Shown piece by piece: positions 7,841 to 16,341 of a DNA stretch of 23,156 nucleotides. This DNA comes from an uncultured Anaerococcus sp. (lineage in GTDB: Bacteria > Bacillota > Clostridia > Tissierellales > Peptoniphilaceae): assembly GCF_943912825.1 (NCBI RefSeq), contig NZ_CALTUX010000031.1:1-23156 (forward strand). Reading direction: 5' to 3'. Both the position numbers and the translations under genes were made by a program. Under the pieces are notes generated by a model. The model was not told the origin of the DNA, searched no databases, and saw nothing but the letters and a program-made list of their open reading frames with translations. Every line of letters begins with the position of its first letter. Within the stretch, counting starts at the first letter, position 1.

Positions 7841-8767
7841 TTACCAGCTTTTGCTCTCAATATACCTGTTTGCCATTACAGCTGCTATACATCCATCACT
7901 TGCAGCAGTCACTGCTTGTCTAACTGATTTTTTTCTTGTATCTCCCACTGCAAAGACACCTTCTATATTGGTTTTCATATCTTCATCTGTTATAATATAA
8001 CCCTTTTCCATATCAAGTTTACCTTCAAATATTTCTGTAGAAGCTACATTACCTACAAATATAAATACCCCAATTGGAGAATTATTATCACCTTTTATGA
8101 TTTTTTCTTCATTTGTTTTGACATTTTCTAATACTAATTCTTCAACTTCCTTAGAACCACGGATTTCCTTTAGTACAGAATTTAATTCAAATTTTATTTT
8201 TGGGTTTTTCTTAACATTTTCTACTACTACACCGCTAGCTCTAAATTCATCTCTTCTATGGACTATTGTTACAGATTTACCATATCTAGTTAGGAAGTTT
8301 GCCTCTTCTAGCGCACTATCACCCCCACCTATAACATATATGTCAAGTCCTTGATAAAATGGTCCATCACATGTTGCGCAATATGACACTCCCCTATTTG
8401 CAAACTCTTCTTCTCCAGGCACTTCAAGGTGTCTATGTCTTGCACCAGTTGAAATTATTATAGTCTTTGCTTCATAGGCATTAGAATCTGTTACTACTTT
8501 CTTAACTTCACCTTCAAGTTCAACTTCTTTAACATTTTCAAAAACAATTTCTGCATATTCTTTTGCTTGCTCTTCCATTCTCTCTGATAGAGCCATGCCT
8601 GTTGGATCTTCAATTGATCCTGGATAATTTTCTACAAAAGCTGTTCCGGAAATTTGGCCGCCTGCTATATCTTTTTCAATTATTAATGTCTTTAGCATAC
8701 TTCTACCTGCATAAAGACCAGCGGTAAGTCCAGCTGGACCACCACCGATTATTATTAAATCGTACAT
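7841..8767 (-). CDS. trxB: Thioredoxin reductase
   Basis: 308 residues, the usual length for low-molecular-weight bacterial thioredoxin reductase. It is an FAD enzyme passing electrons from NADPH to thioredoxin. Visible: the FAD dinucleotide-binding motif GGGPAG (8-13), the redox-active CATC (C130, C133) in YCATCDGPFY, the NAD(P)H-binding GGGDSALEEA (148-157), the HRRDEF segment (170-175) typical of NADPH preference, and the C-terminal FAD-contacting GVFAVGDTRKKSVRQ. It starts 9 nt after trmL with AAAGGAGA and is last in the nth operon. No obvious terminator follows before the gap promoter. No thioredoxin gene is present in the window. Confidence 0.96.
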   Translation of the reverse strand: MYDLIIIGGGPAGLTAGLYAGRSMLKTLIIEKDIAGGQISGTAFVENYPGSIEDPTGMALSERMEEQAKEYAEIVFENVKEVELEGEVKKVVTDSNAYEAKTIIISTGARHRHLEVPGEEEFANRGVSYCATCDGPFYQGLDIYVIGGGDSALEEANFLTRYGKSVTIVHRRDEFRASGVVVENVKKNPKIKFELNSVLKEIRGSKEVEELVLENVKTNEEKIIKGDNNSPIGVFIFVGNVASTEIFEGKLDMEKGYIITDEDMKTNIEGVFAVGDTRKKSVRQAVTAASDGCIAAVMANRYIESKSW

Positions 8768-8776
8768 ATATCTCCT

Positions 8777-9235
8777 TTAAAAATTAAAATCTACTTGTCT
8801 TAAGGCTTCATAGACCACTATTGAAACTGAATTAGCAAGATTGAGCGATCTATTAAGTTTTGTTGTCATTGGTATTGTTATGATTTTATCCTGATATCTT
8901 TCAAGTAGGATAGGGTCTATACCTTCCTTCTCCCTTCCAAATATCAAAAAATCTCCATCTTTAAAATCTATATCGGTATATCTTTGCTTACTTGGTGTTT
9001 CTACAAGATAAAAGTTTTTTCCTTCAAGATAAGATAAAAATTCTTCTAAGCAGTCATGAATAACTAAGTCTACCTTATCCCAATAATCTATGCCAGCTTT
9101 TTTAAGATATTTATCTGATAAATTAAATTTGAAAGGTCTAACCAAATGCAGTCTTGATTCGGTTAAGACACAGGTTCTTGCTATGTTACCAACATTACCA
9201 GGATGTTCTGGCATTAATAAAACTATGTTAAACAT
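8777..9235 (-). CDS. trmL: tRNA (cytidine(34)-2'-O)-methyltransferase TrmL
   Basis: 152 residues, typical of this minimal SPOUT-fold methyltransferase, which uses S-adenosylmethionine to 2'-O-methylate the wobble nucleotide of leucine tRNAs in characterised species. The three SPOUT motifs are present: PGNVGNIARTC near residue 12, the strand and turn FLIFGREKEGI, and the knot segment IPM....RSLNLANSVSIVVYEALRQ at the C-terminus. The start overlaps the HAD gene by 8 nt behind only a weak ribosome binding site, so translation is probably coupled. The exact tRNA target is inferred from the family. Confidence 0.92.
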   Translation of the reverse strand: MFNIVLLMPEHPGNVGNIARTCVLTESRLHLVRPFKFNLSDKYLKKAGIDYWDKVDLVIHDCLEEFLSYLEGKNFYLVETPSKQRYTDIDFKDGDFLIFGREKEGIDPILLERYQDKIITIPMTTKLNRSLNLANSVSIVVYEALRQVDFNF

Positions 9236-10070
9236 CTTTATTAAACCTTAGAACATAATCACAAGCTTCAACTATTCCAGAAGAATCATTATCTTCTACA
9301 ATTATATCAGCCTTTTCTTTTAGAGTTTCATTGGCATTGCCCATAGCAAAGCCGGTTTTAGCATTTTCTATCATAGGTAAATCATTGTATGAATCTCCTA
9401 TAGCTGCTACCTCTTTTCTACTTATACCCAAAATCTCACAAATCTCACTAATGGAATTCCATTTGCTAGAATTTTTGTTAGATAACTCTATAATATTTGA
9501 ACCTGATGAGGTTATATAAAGCTTATCGGCAAATTCTTTATTAACTATTTTTATAATTTCTTCCTTGCTTAATTTGTTAGTATCTATTCCTGCAATTTGA
9601 AATTTATTAGCTGATTTTCCTTGGCTTAAAAGGTATGATACAGGGTCTTTCTTGATAATTAAATCTACTTGATAGTTCATCCCATAGTCATTATTTATCT
9701 TAAGGTGTTTAATCCTATCTAAATTCACCCTATTTGTGTAATAATTTTCCTCATCGTAGAAATGAAAATCAAGTTTATAAGCTTTGCAAAATTCGTATAG
9801 GTCTTTTAAAATTTCATCATCAATATAGTATGACTTGTGTATGTTTTTTGAATCAAGAGCAATCACTGTTCCATTTGTGGCAATCATCGGATTATCATAG
9901 CCTATTATATTCTGATAATACTTTATAGATGCTAAGACCCTACCGCTTGCAAGTACGGTTTTAACGCCTGATTCATTTAATTTTCTGAGGGCATTTATAT
10001 TTTCTTTTGGCATAGAAATAGATGAATCAAGTAAGGTTCCATCTATATCAAAAGCAAATAATTTAATCAT
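9228..10070 (-). CDS. Cof-type HAD-superfamily phosphatase
   Basis: 280 residues, a HAD hydrolase of the Cof/YidA type (subfamily IIB) with a C2B cap. Motif I is DIDGT with the nucleophile D8 and acid-base D10, motif II is the ASGR segment (41-44), motif III is the lysine around K203, and motif IV is GDSYND (225-230), which binds Mg2+. Such enzymes dephosphorylate sugar phosphates, pyridoxal phosphate or flavin-related compounds, and the substrate cannot be predicted here. The start codon lies in the nth stop region (8-nt overlap) behind AGGAGG at 10075-10080, so the gene is co-transcribed with nth and trmL. Confidence 0.9.
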   Translation of the reverse strand: MIKLFAFDIDGTLLDSSISMPKENINALRKLNESGVKTVLASGRVLASIKYYQNIIGYDNPMIATNGTVIALDSKNIHKSYYIDDEILKDLYEFCKAYKLDFHFYDEENYYTNRVNLDRIKHLKINNDYGMNYQVDLIIKKDPVSYLLSQGKSANKFQIAGIDTNKLSKEEIIKIVNKEFADKLYITSSGSNIIELSNKNSSKWNSISEICEILGISRKEVAAIGDSYNDLPMIENAKTGFAMGNANETLKEKADIIVEDNDSSGIVEACDYVLRFNKDV

Positions 10071-10704
10071 TTAGCCTCCTATAATATTCACATATTCCAT
10101 TTATTGGGCATTCCTCACACAAGGGATTTCTCGCCTTGCAAAGGGCCCTACCATGGGTAATAATCTGGTGGTGAGTCTTAGTCCATCTTGACTGATCTAT
10201 GTTTTTTTCTAGTTGATCTTCGGTCTTATCAACATTTGTGGCATTTGCAAGGCCAATCCTGTTAGATACCCTAAAGACATGGGTATCTACCGCAATAGCT
10301 GGTATACCATAGGCATTTGATACAACAACGTTTGCAGTTTTTCTCCCAACGCCAGGAAGCTTCTGTAATTCCTTTTTATCCTTTGGTACTGTTGAATTGT
10401 AGTCATTAATAAGAATCTTGCTTGCAGCCTTTATATTTTTGGCTTTATTTCTGTATATCCCTATTGACCTAATATAATTTTCTAGGGTCTTAATATCCAT
10501 ATTTGCAAAATCTTCTGGAGTATTTGCCTCCTTAAACATTTCCTTTGTCACTTTATTTACGCTTACATCTGTAGCTTGGGCTGAAAGTATTGTAGCTACC
10601 AAAAGCTCAAAGGGGGTTGTAAAGTCAAGCATTGAGTGATCCACATCTGGATACATAATATCTAGAAGATCTAATACTTTTTTTATGTCTTTTTTAGATA
10701 AAAT
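10063..10704 (-). CDS. nth: Endonuclease III, probably with an ATT start codon
   Basis: A bifunctional DNA glycosylase/AP lyase that removes oxidised pyrimidines. Numbered from the internal ATG at 10656, the helix-hairpin-helix is LPGVGRKTANVVV (100-112) with catalytic K106, the catalytic aspartate is D124 in AVDTHVFRV, and the [4Fe-4S] ligands are C173, C180, C183 and C189 (C-X6-C-X2-C-X5-C). The ATG at 10656 has no ribosome binding site and would remove an N-terminal helix that family members such as B. subtilis Nth have. The frame stays open upstream, encoding LSKKDIKKVLDLLDI, and begins at ATT codons just after GGTGAT (10708-10713). I therefore place the start at ATT 10702-10704 (213 residues). 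The gene identity is certain; the start is an inference. Confidence 0.9.
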   Translation of the reverse strand: MLSKKDIKKVLDLLDIMYPDVDHSMLDFTTPFELLVATILSAQATDVSVNKVTKEMFKEANTPEDFANMDIKTLENYIRSIGIYRNKAKNIKAASKILINDYNSTVPKDKKELQKLPGVGRKTANVVVSNAYGIPAIAVDTHVFRVSNRIGLANATNVDKTEDQLEKNIDQSRWTKTHHQIITHGRALCKARNPLCEECPINGICEYYRRLND

Positions 10705-10707
10705 AAT

Positions 10708-10713
10708 ATCACC
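10708..10713 (-). promoter_or_regulatory. Ribosome binding site deciding the nth start
   Basis: GGTGAT on the minus strand matches the 3' part of the ideal AAGGAGGTGAT Shine-Dalgarno sequence. It is positioned as expected for a start at 10704, where the codon is ATT. No comparable site precedes the first ATG of the frame at 10656. Confidence 0.55.
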
Positions 10714-10726
10714 AACTTTCTTATTT

Positions 10727-10755
10727 ATTATACTTTACTTATTTTTACCCGCTAA
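10727..10755 (-). promoter_or_regulatory. Putative promoter of the nth-HAD-trmL-trxB operon
   Basis: A perfect -10 box TATAAT on the minus strand (10727-10732) is preceded 17 nt upstream by a poor -35 box, TTAGCG (10750-10755). Transcription would begin near 10720, a few bases before the GGTGAT ribosome binding site, which fits the upstream nth start. It lies back to back with the rodA promoter. Confidence 0.5.
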
Positions 10756-10758
10756 GAA

Positions 10759-10787
10759 TTGTTTTTGTTAGCCATCTGCTATATAAT
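10759..10787 (+). promoter_or_regulatory. Putative sigma-A promoter of rodA
   Basis: TTGTTT (10759-10764), a 17-nt spacer and a perfect TATAAT (10782-10787), followed about 12 nt later by the GGAGTGAT ribosome binding site (10799-10806). Because this promoter covers the upstream in-frame ATG at 10759, translation must begin at the downstream ATG at 10810. Confidence 0.65.
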
Positions 10788-10809
10788 AAATAAGAATTGG
10801 AGTGATAAT

Positions 10810-11976
10810 ATGTTTAATTTAAAAAAGAAAAATTTTAAAGACTTTGATATCATTTTATTCTTGGTAACAATTTGTCTTTCAGTTTACGGTTTGGTAGTCT
10901 TATATTCTGCCTATGGCGGTAATTTAGCATCTATCAAAACACAGATTTTTGCAACAATATTAGGATTCTTAATAATAGGAGTACTTTGTACGATTGATTT
11001 AGATGTTATAAAAAAGCCCTACATGATTATGTATGCTGGTATGATAATAATGCTGATTCTAACCTTATTTTTAGGAAGAGGCCTTGATGAATGGGGTGCT
11101 AGAAGCTGGATTTATATCGGATCTTTTTCTTTTCAACCAGCTGAAATTGCAAAAATAATTCTGATTTTCTGCTTAGCAGCCTTTCTTGATAAATACAAAT
11201 ATACAATAAACAATATCAAAACACTTATCTTGACTATTTTATTTGCTGGATTTCCAATATTTCTTATACTTTTACAGCCGGATTTTGGAACATCCATGGT
11301 GTATTTGTTTTTTATAGCTGCAATGATTTTTATTGTAGGAATCTCTTGGAAGTGGATTGGAATTTTACTAGCTATTGGACTTGTTGTAGGAGTTGTGCTT
11401 CTTACCAATTTAAGTGGATTTAGGGCTGATAGGATAGAAAACTTCCTTAACCCTAATAGAGATACATCCGGATCAAACTGGCAGCAACAACAAGGTATGA
11501 TAGCCATTGGCTCAGGAATGGTTGGTGGAAGAGGTTACCTCAATGGAAGTCAATCCCAATATGGTTATATACCTGAAAAAGAAACAGACTTTATTTTCTC
11601 GGTTTTAGCTGAAGAACTTGGTTTTGTTGGGGCTATAATTATGCTAGTCCTATTTGCAATTTTAATTCTTAGATTAGTATTAATTGCAAAAACTTCAAAT
11701 AATACTTTTATTAGCTTACTTGTAACAGGTATTGCTGGACTGATTTTTATACACGTATTTGAAAACATTGGAATGACTATCGGCCTTATGCCTGTAACTG
11801 GTATACCTCTTCCATTCTTTTCAAATGGAGGTACCTTCCAGCTGATTATTTTATCCTGTATAGGTCTTGCCCTTTCATCATCCATGCAAAAGAACCAGTA
11901 TGATGATGGTATTGTCGATAATAATAGGGTTTCACCACTAGAAGTAAGAATGGTTAGACCATCCAAAAGAAAATAA
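10810..11976 (+). CDS. rodA: SEDS-family peptidoglycan glycosyltransferase RodA
   Basis: 388 residues from the preferred ATG, with about ten hydrophobic membrane segments. SEDS proteins polymerise lipid II into glycan strands alongside a class B penicillin-binding protein. Conserved segments: VVLYSAYGGN in the first helix, GARSWIYIGSFSFQPAEIAKI, LQPDFGTSMVY with the catalytic-loop aspartate, IPEKETDFIFSVLAEELGFVG, and HVFENIGMTIGLMPVTGIPLPFFSNGG near the C-terminus. The HVFxNIGM.IGL pattern favours RodA (elongation) over FtsW (division). A basic cytoplasmic tail ends the protein. This is the only plus-strand gene, divergent from nth and convergent with the ATPase operon. No partner penicillin-binding protein is in the window. 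Confidence 0.9.
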   Translation: MFNLKKKNFKDFDIILFLVTICLSVYGLVVLYSAYGGNLASIKTQIFATILGFLIIGVLCTIDLDVIKKPYMIMYAGMIIMLILTLFLGRGLDEWGARSWIYIGSFSFQPAEIAKIILIFCLAAFLDKYKYTINNIKTLILTILFAGFPIFLILLQPDFGTSMVYLFFIAAMIFIVGISWKWIGILLAIGLVVGVVLLTNLSGFRADRIENFLNPNRDTSGSNWQQQQGMIAIGSGMVGGRGYLNGSQSQYGYIPEKETDFIFSVLAEELGFVGAIIMLVLFAILILRLVLIAKTSNNTFISLLVTGIAGLIFIHVFENIGMTIGLMPVTGIPLPFFSNGGTFQLIILSCIGLALSSSMQKNQYDDGIVDNNRVSPLEVRMVRPSKRK

Positions 11977-11982
11977 CAAAGC

Positions 11983-12018
11983 AAAAAGCCATCGTAATAT
12001 TTTACGATGACTTTTTTT
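11983..12018. terminator. Bidirectional terminator shared by rodA and the V-ATPase operon
   Basis: CATCGTAA (11990-11997) pairs with TTACGATG (12002-12009) around a 4-nt loop. The stem is extended past one mismatch by AAAG/CTTT and flanked by an A-run on the left and a T-run on the right. It can therefore terminate rodA on the plus strand and atpD on the minus strand. It overlaps the last codons and stop of the D-subunit gene. Confidence 0.88.
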
Positions 12019-12628
12019 CTTTGTTTCTTTTAACAATTTTTGTTTTAGAAAATTCTTCTCTTTCTTTTTCTTCAATACTTTGAGAAATACTTTTAATGAG
12101 TTCTGATTTTTGTGGTATCTGAATTTTTTCCAAAGAATTAACTTTTTTATTTGATTTCCTTATTTCGATTTCCAAATTATTTATAGTACTATCAAGTTCT
12201 GCCAATTTGAAAATATCTGCTTTTAATTTATTAAAAGCTATTAATGCCTCATCAAATAGAGAGTTTGTCTGATAAAATGAATAAGATAAGGATAATTTCT
12301 TTGGACTAAAAGTTACTTCTGCTATATCAGTTTGCATGAACTTTGTATTCTTTGTTTCGATTGAATTATCAATTGGTATAAGACCGGCTAAATTTTCAAG
12401 TTTAGCCTGGCCTATGCTTGTCATAGCCTTATTAAAACTATGGCTTACCTCATTCATTGTTTGGTTTACTTTTTTATTTAAGGCATCCCTGTCTTTAATT
12501 TTGCTCTCATGAGCATTCATTAAGGCTTTTCTTTTCTTATCAAGGATGTCAAGACCAACATCTAATAGCTTTAGCTCTTCCTTAGCTTTTATGAGATTAG
12601 CTTTACTTGCTATTTGCTCATTATTCAT
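12002..12628 (-). CDS. atpD: V-type ATPase subunit D (central rotor stalk)
   Basis: 208 residues, typical for subunit D, the long antiparallel coiled coil that turns inside the A3B3 head. The N-terminal helix carries the family pattern around LIKAKEELKLLDVGLDILDKKRKALM (residues 12-37), the middle is a short domain (about 75-125), and the C-terminal helix (LAELDSTINNLEIEIRKSNKKVNSLE) returns along the first. The tail is strongly basic. The start overlaps the B gene by 8 nt (ATGAATAA), indicating translational coupling. It is the last gene of the operon, ending in the terminator shared with rodA. Confidence 0.93.
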   Translation of the reverse strand: MNNEQIASKANLIKAKEELKLLDVGLDILDKKRKALMNAHESKIKDRDALNKKVNQTMNEVSHSFNKAMTSIGQAKLENLAGLIPIDNSIETKNTKFMQTDIAEVTFSPKKLSLSYSFYQTNSLFDEALIAFNKLKADIFKLAELDSTINNLEIEIRKSNKKVNSLEKIQIPQKSELIKSISQSIEEKEREEFSKTKIVKRNKEKKSS

Positions 12629-13994
12629 TGGCTTTACCTATAAATTTATCAAGATTTTTCTCAGATACCCTGTGAAGTTCATTTCTTGGTAGGATTTTTA
12701 AAATATCCCAGGCTAAATCTAAACTTTCTTCAAGCTCTCGATTCTCGCTTTGAGCCTGTGATAAAAACTTACTTTCAAACACATCACCAAATTCTAGGTA
12801 TTTTTTATCAACAGCTGACAAATCATCCTCACCGACAATTTGGGCAATATTTCTAACATCTATTACCTTAGAATATGATTCATATAATTGGTTCATTACA
12901 TCTTCGTGATCACTTCTTGTATAGCCTTCACCAATACCATCTTTCATAAGCCTTGATAAAGAAGGCAAGACATTTATTGGTGGATAGACTCCCTTGCTTG
13001 AAAGGTTCCTATCTATTACTATTTGTCCCTCAGTTATATAACCAGTCAAATCTGGAACTGGGTGAGTAATATCATCATTAGGCATGGTTAGGATTGGAAT
13101 TAGGGTTACTGACCCTTTTACTCCTTCAATCATACCTGCCCTTTCATAAAGGCTAGCTAGGTTTGAATAAAGGTAACCTGGATATCCCTTTCTTGAAGGA
13201 ATCTCTCCTCTTATAGAAGATACTTCACGCAAAGCCTCACAATAACTTGTCATATCGGTTATGATTACAAGCACGTGGTAGCCTTTTTTGTAGGCTAAGT
13301 ATTCAGCTGCTGTAAGTGCGCACTTTGGAGCTAGAAGCCTTTCCATTATTGGAGAATCAGCTAAGTTCTGATACATTACCAGCTTATCTTTAACTCCTGC
13401 TTTTGAAAAAGCATCCTCAAAAAACATTGCTTCATCTTTTTTTATACCCATAGCTGCAAAGACGAAGGCGAAGTCTTCATCTGTTTTTAATTTAGCTTGT
13501 CTAATGATTTGAGCAGCTATTTCATTGTGTGGAAGTCCTGAGCCTGAAAATATTGGCAACTTTTGGCCACGGATAAGGGTAGTCAAGGTATCAATAGCTG
13601 ATATACCTGTTTGGATAAAGTCCCTAGGATATTCTCTAGCAACTGGGTTTAGGGCAAGACCCTCAACTGGATAAGTTTCTTCTGCATAGATTTCCCCACC
13701 ATTATCAATAGGTTGACCTATACCATTAAATGTCCTACCCAAAATGCTCTCGTTTAGAGGTAATTCTAGTGGTTTTTCGTAGAAACTAACAACAATATCT
13801 TCTACAGAGAAATTGTCGGTGTTGGCATAAACTTCAATTGTTACGGTATCATCATCAACCATTACCACTGATCCTACAAACTCCATACCTGCTGCATGAA
13901 CGGAAACAAGGGCGTTGTAGGCTATGTCGCTTACCTTCTCTATTTCTATGATAGAAGATTCTATTTTTTTAATCTTTGTATATTCTTTTCTCAA
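12621..13994 (-). CDS. atpB: V-type ATPase subunit B (regulatory head subunit)
   Basis: 457 residues, full length. Three B subunits alternate with three A subunits in the catalytic head. B lacks a canonical P-loop: in its place is FSGSGLPHNEIAAQI (about 149-163), the expected B-type sequence. Other family segments are GRTFNGIGQPIDNG, PRDFIQTGISAIDTL, VIITDMTSYCEALREVSS, RKGYPGYLYSNLASLYERAG and PSLSRLMKDGIGEGYTRSDH, which includes the arginine that reaches into the A-subunit site. The start codon is TTG, 4 nt after the A stop, behind AGGGGGT. The symbol follows V-type naming and is not the F-type AtpB. Confidence 0.96.
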   Translation of the reverse strand: MRKEYTKIKKIESSIIEIEKVSDIAYNALVSVHAAGMEFVGSVVMVDDDTVTIEVYANTDNFSVEDIVVSFYEKPLELPLNESILGRTFNGIGQPIDNGGEIYAEETYPVEGLALNPVAREYPRDFIQTGISAIDTLTTLIRGQKLPIFSGSGLPHNEIAAQIIRQAKLKTDEDFAFVFAAMGIKKDEAMFFEDAFSKAGVKDKLVMYQNLADSPIMERLLAPKCALTAAEYLAYKKGYHVLVIITDMTSYCEALREVSSIRGEIPSRKGYPGYLYSNLASLYERAGMIEGVKGSVTLIPILTMPNDDITHPVPDLTGYITEGQIVIDRNLSSKGVYPPINVLPSLSRLMKDGIGEGYTRSDHEDVMNQLYESYSKVIDVRNIAQIVGEDDLSAVDKKYLEFGDVFESKFLSQAQSENRELEESLDLAWDILKILPRNELHRVSEKNLDKFIGKANE

Positions 13995-13998
13995 CAGC

Positions 13999-15741
13999 TT
14001 ACCCCCTCAAATTAGCAAAATAATTTTCAATCTTAGAGCCTAGCTGGTTAAGCTTTTCTAATTTATCATTTTCGACATTGTATTTCATCTGGCTTATTTC
14101 GTTTAATAGGTCAGAATCATAAATCTTTTTATATGAAATACCATCTTTAAGAGCTTGGTCACTTAGATTATTGTATTTATCGATTATATCAAGCATCATT
14201 ATTTGCTTATCTACAGGCACGTACTTATCTATTGCATTATAAGCATTTTGTTGCAAGAAACCATTTCTAATAAGTGCTGCCACATCTAGAATGTTTTTTT
14301 GTTCATCTGATAAGGCATCAGATCCAACTAGCATCATGATTGACTTGACTTCTTCTTCTGCAATTAATACATTCATAAGTTTATTTCTTATAGCTATAAT
14401 ATCTGAATTGTAATGCTCTTTATAGTAGTCTTGCATCTTATCTAGATAGTTAGTATAAGAAGTTAGCCAGTTTATAGCTGGGTAATGTCTTGAATAAGCA
14501 AGTTTCCTATCAAGACCCAAAAATACATTTACGCTACGTCTTGTTGCTTCTGTTACAGGTTCTGAGAAATCTCCACCAGATGGTGAAACGGCTCCTATAA
14601 GTGTTACTGAACCTTTTGTGCCATTTAAGTTTTCAAAATATCCAGCTCTTTCGTAGAATTTTGAAAGCCTTGATGCAAGATAGGCAGGATAACCTTCTTC
14701 TGCCGGGATTTCTTCAAGCCTTGCAGATATTTCTCTTAGGGCTTCTGCCCATCTGGATGTAGAGTCAGCCATTAAAGCTACATCATAACCCATATCCTTA
14801 TAGTATTCGGCTATTGTTATACCTGTATAGATACTTGCCTCTCTTGCGGCAACTGGCATGTTTGAGGTGTTAGCTATAAGGATTGTCCTTTGCATAAGGT
14901 CCTTGCCTGTATTTGGGTCAATCAGGTCTGGGAATTCCTCAAGTACCTGAGTCATCTCATTACCCCTTTCACCACAACCAATATATACTATGATATCAAC
15001 ATCAGAATATTGAGCTAGCTGGTGTTGGAGCATAGTCTTACCTGTACCAAATCCTCCAGGAATTGCAACTGTACCTCCCTTTGCTATAGGGAAAAATACA
15101 TCTAGTACCCTTTGACCTGTAACCAATATATTTTGTAAGGTCAATGCTTTTTTAACTGGTCTTGGATTTCTCACTGGCCAATATTGGTAAAGCTTAAGGT
15201 CAAAAACACCCTCATCATTTTCTACTTTAAGAATGGTATCTTCAAGCTTATATTTACCATCTTCCTTAGCTTCAATTATTACACCATCATAACTAGACAT
15301 TAGTCTATGTTCTATGACTTCAGTCTCTTTGATAGTGGCGTAAATATCAGCTTTTTTGATCTTATCACCTTTTTTAAATTTAATTTTAACATCCCAATCT
15401 TTTTCAAGATCTAGGTTATCAAAACCAATACCAGATGGTATAAAGGCACCGTGTTTATCCATTATATCTTTGAGAGGTCTTTCTATACCATCAAACATAT
15501 TTCCTAATAGACCTGGACCTAGCCTTACTGATAAAGGCATAGATGTAGAGATGATATCCTCTCCTACTTTTAGACCTGATGTATCCTCATATACCTGAAT
15601 TGTCGCAAGGTCACCTTCAACAGAGATAACTTCACCAATTAGTTTTAAATCACCAACTGAAACCATCTCTCTAATTTTTAAGCTTCTTGCATTTTGAGCA
15701 TAAACAACAGGTCCATTAATTGTTTTAATTATTGGATTCAT
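13999..15741 (-). CDS. atpA: V-type ATPase catalytic subunit A
   Basis: The catalytic ATP-hydrolysing or -synthesising subunit. With the ATG at 15741 it has 580 residues and begins MNPIIKTINGPVV as family members do. The open frame extends to 15840, but that start would overlap the E gene by more than 100 nt. The P-loop is GGFGTGKT (229-236), followed by YIGCGERGNEM with the catalytic glutamate (258), MADSTSRWAEALREIS and the GYPAYLASRL segment. The non-homologous insertion unique to A (about 110-190) is present. The start overlaps the E gene by 17 nt behind a weak GTGAG site. The GGFG form of the P-loop differs from the GPFG of Enterococcus and archaeal enzymes. Confidence 0.96.
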   Translation of the reverse strand: MNPIIKTINGPVVYAQNARSLKIREMVSVGDLKLIGEVISVEGDLATIQVYEDTSGLKVGEDIISTSMPLSVRLGPGLLGNMFDGIERPLKDIMDKHGAFIPSGIGFDNLDLEKDWDVKIKFKKGDKIKKADIYATIKETEVIEHRLMSSYDGVIIEAKEDGKYKLEDTILKVENDEGVFDLKLYQYWPVRNPRPVKKALTLQNILVTGQRVLDVFFPIAKGGTVAIPGGFGTGKTMLQHQLAQYSDVDIIVYIGCGERGNEMTQVLEEFPDLIDPNTGKDLMQRTILIANTSNMPVAAREASIYTGITIAEYYKDMGYDVALMADSTSRWAEALREISARLEEIPAEEGYPAYLASRLSKFYERAGYFENLNGTKGSVTLIGAVSPSGGDFSEPVTEATRRSVNVFLGLDRKLAYSRHYPAINWLTSYTNYLDKMQDYYKEHYNSDIIAIRNKLMNVLIAEEEVKSIMMLVGSDALSDEQKNILDVAALIRNGFLQQNAYNAIDKYVPVDKQIMMLDIIDKYNNLSDQALKDGISYKKIYDSDLLNEISQMKYNVENDKLEKLNQLGSKIENYFANLRG

Positions 15742-16330
15742 TAAAACGCTCACTTTCAAGAACTTGGTATAATTTTTTACCAAATTCATATTTTTTGTCT
15801 CTAATTCTTTCTTTATAGCTAAAATTATATCTAAATTCATTATTGATATCTTTTAGTATAAAGCCACCTATATAAGTGTTATCCATTGCTTGCTTATTTT
15901 TAAAATCTATTAAAGCTAGGTCATCACTAACTACACATACGACAATCTCATCTTCTGATAAAGAAAGTTCTCTCATAACCTTTTTTATTTCCACAGGTAA
16001 AGATTCTTTGTAAGCATCTGTTTTTTTATATGATCTAAGTTTACTAATTAATCTATTATAAAAATCATCAAGCAATTCTTCTTTGTAAGCATAGAAGTTG
16101 TTTTTTTCTTCTTGCTTAATTTTTGATACTTCTTCATTTTTTCTTATTTTTAGAAAGTTTTTACGATCTTTAAGCTTAGCTTCAAATTCTTGACTTCTTT
16201 GCTTATTCTTATTGTCGATATAGGATGAATTTTTTTCTGTAGATAAGAATAATTCTTGATCTGTTTTTACCTTCTCTTCATCCCAAACCATCTTTCTAAA
16301 ACTTGATAGTTTTGCTTCTAAGTCTAGCAT
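15725..16330 (-). CDS. atpE: V-type ATPase subunit E (peripheral stalk)
   Basis: 201 residues, usual for subunit E. The N-terminal half (about 1-105) is a charged helix rich in K, E, N and Q that would pair with subunit G in the stator stalk. The C-terminal half is a globular domain that normally caps the head, containing IGGFILKDINNEFRYNFSYKERI (about 154-176), the E-family pattern of a glycine pair followed by a short hairpin and a final helix. AAAGGATT precedes the ATG 11 nt after the F stop. Sequence identity to other E subunits is probably low, but position and architecture agree. Its G partner appears to be fused to the N-terminal part of subunit I. Confidence 0.85.
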   Translation of the reverse strand: MLDLEAKLSSFRKMVWDEEKVKTDQELFLSTEKNSSYIDNKNKQRSQEFEAKLKDRKNFLKIRKNEEVSKIKQEEKNNFYAYKEELLDDFYNRLISKLRSYKKTDAYKESLPVEIKKVMRELSLSEDEIVVCVVSDDLALIDFKNKQAMDNTYIGGFILKDINNEFRYNFSYKERIRDKKYEFGKKLYQVLESERFNESNN

Positions 16331-16341
16331 AATTAATCCTT

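Noticed and set aside
10759..10809. Upstream ATG extending RodA by 17 residues
   Set aside because: It overlaps the promoter-like TTGTTT/TATAAT sequence, while GGAGTGAT is correctly placed before the ATG at 10810 and the protein from there has normal length.
11133..11984. Minus-strand open frames opposite rodA
   Set aside because: rodA is clearly real on the plus strand with conserved SEDS motifs; the antisense frames have no family features.
15742..15840. 33-residue N-terminal extension of ATPase subunit A
   Set aside because: It would overlap the E gene by over 100 nt and the extra residues do not resemble A subunits; MNPIIKTINGPVV at 15741 is the typical start.
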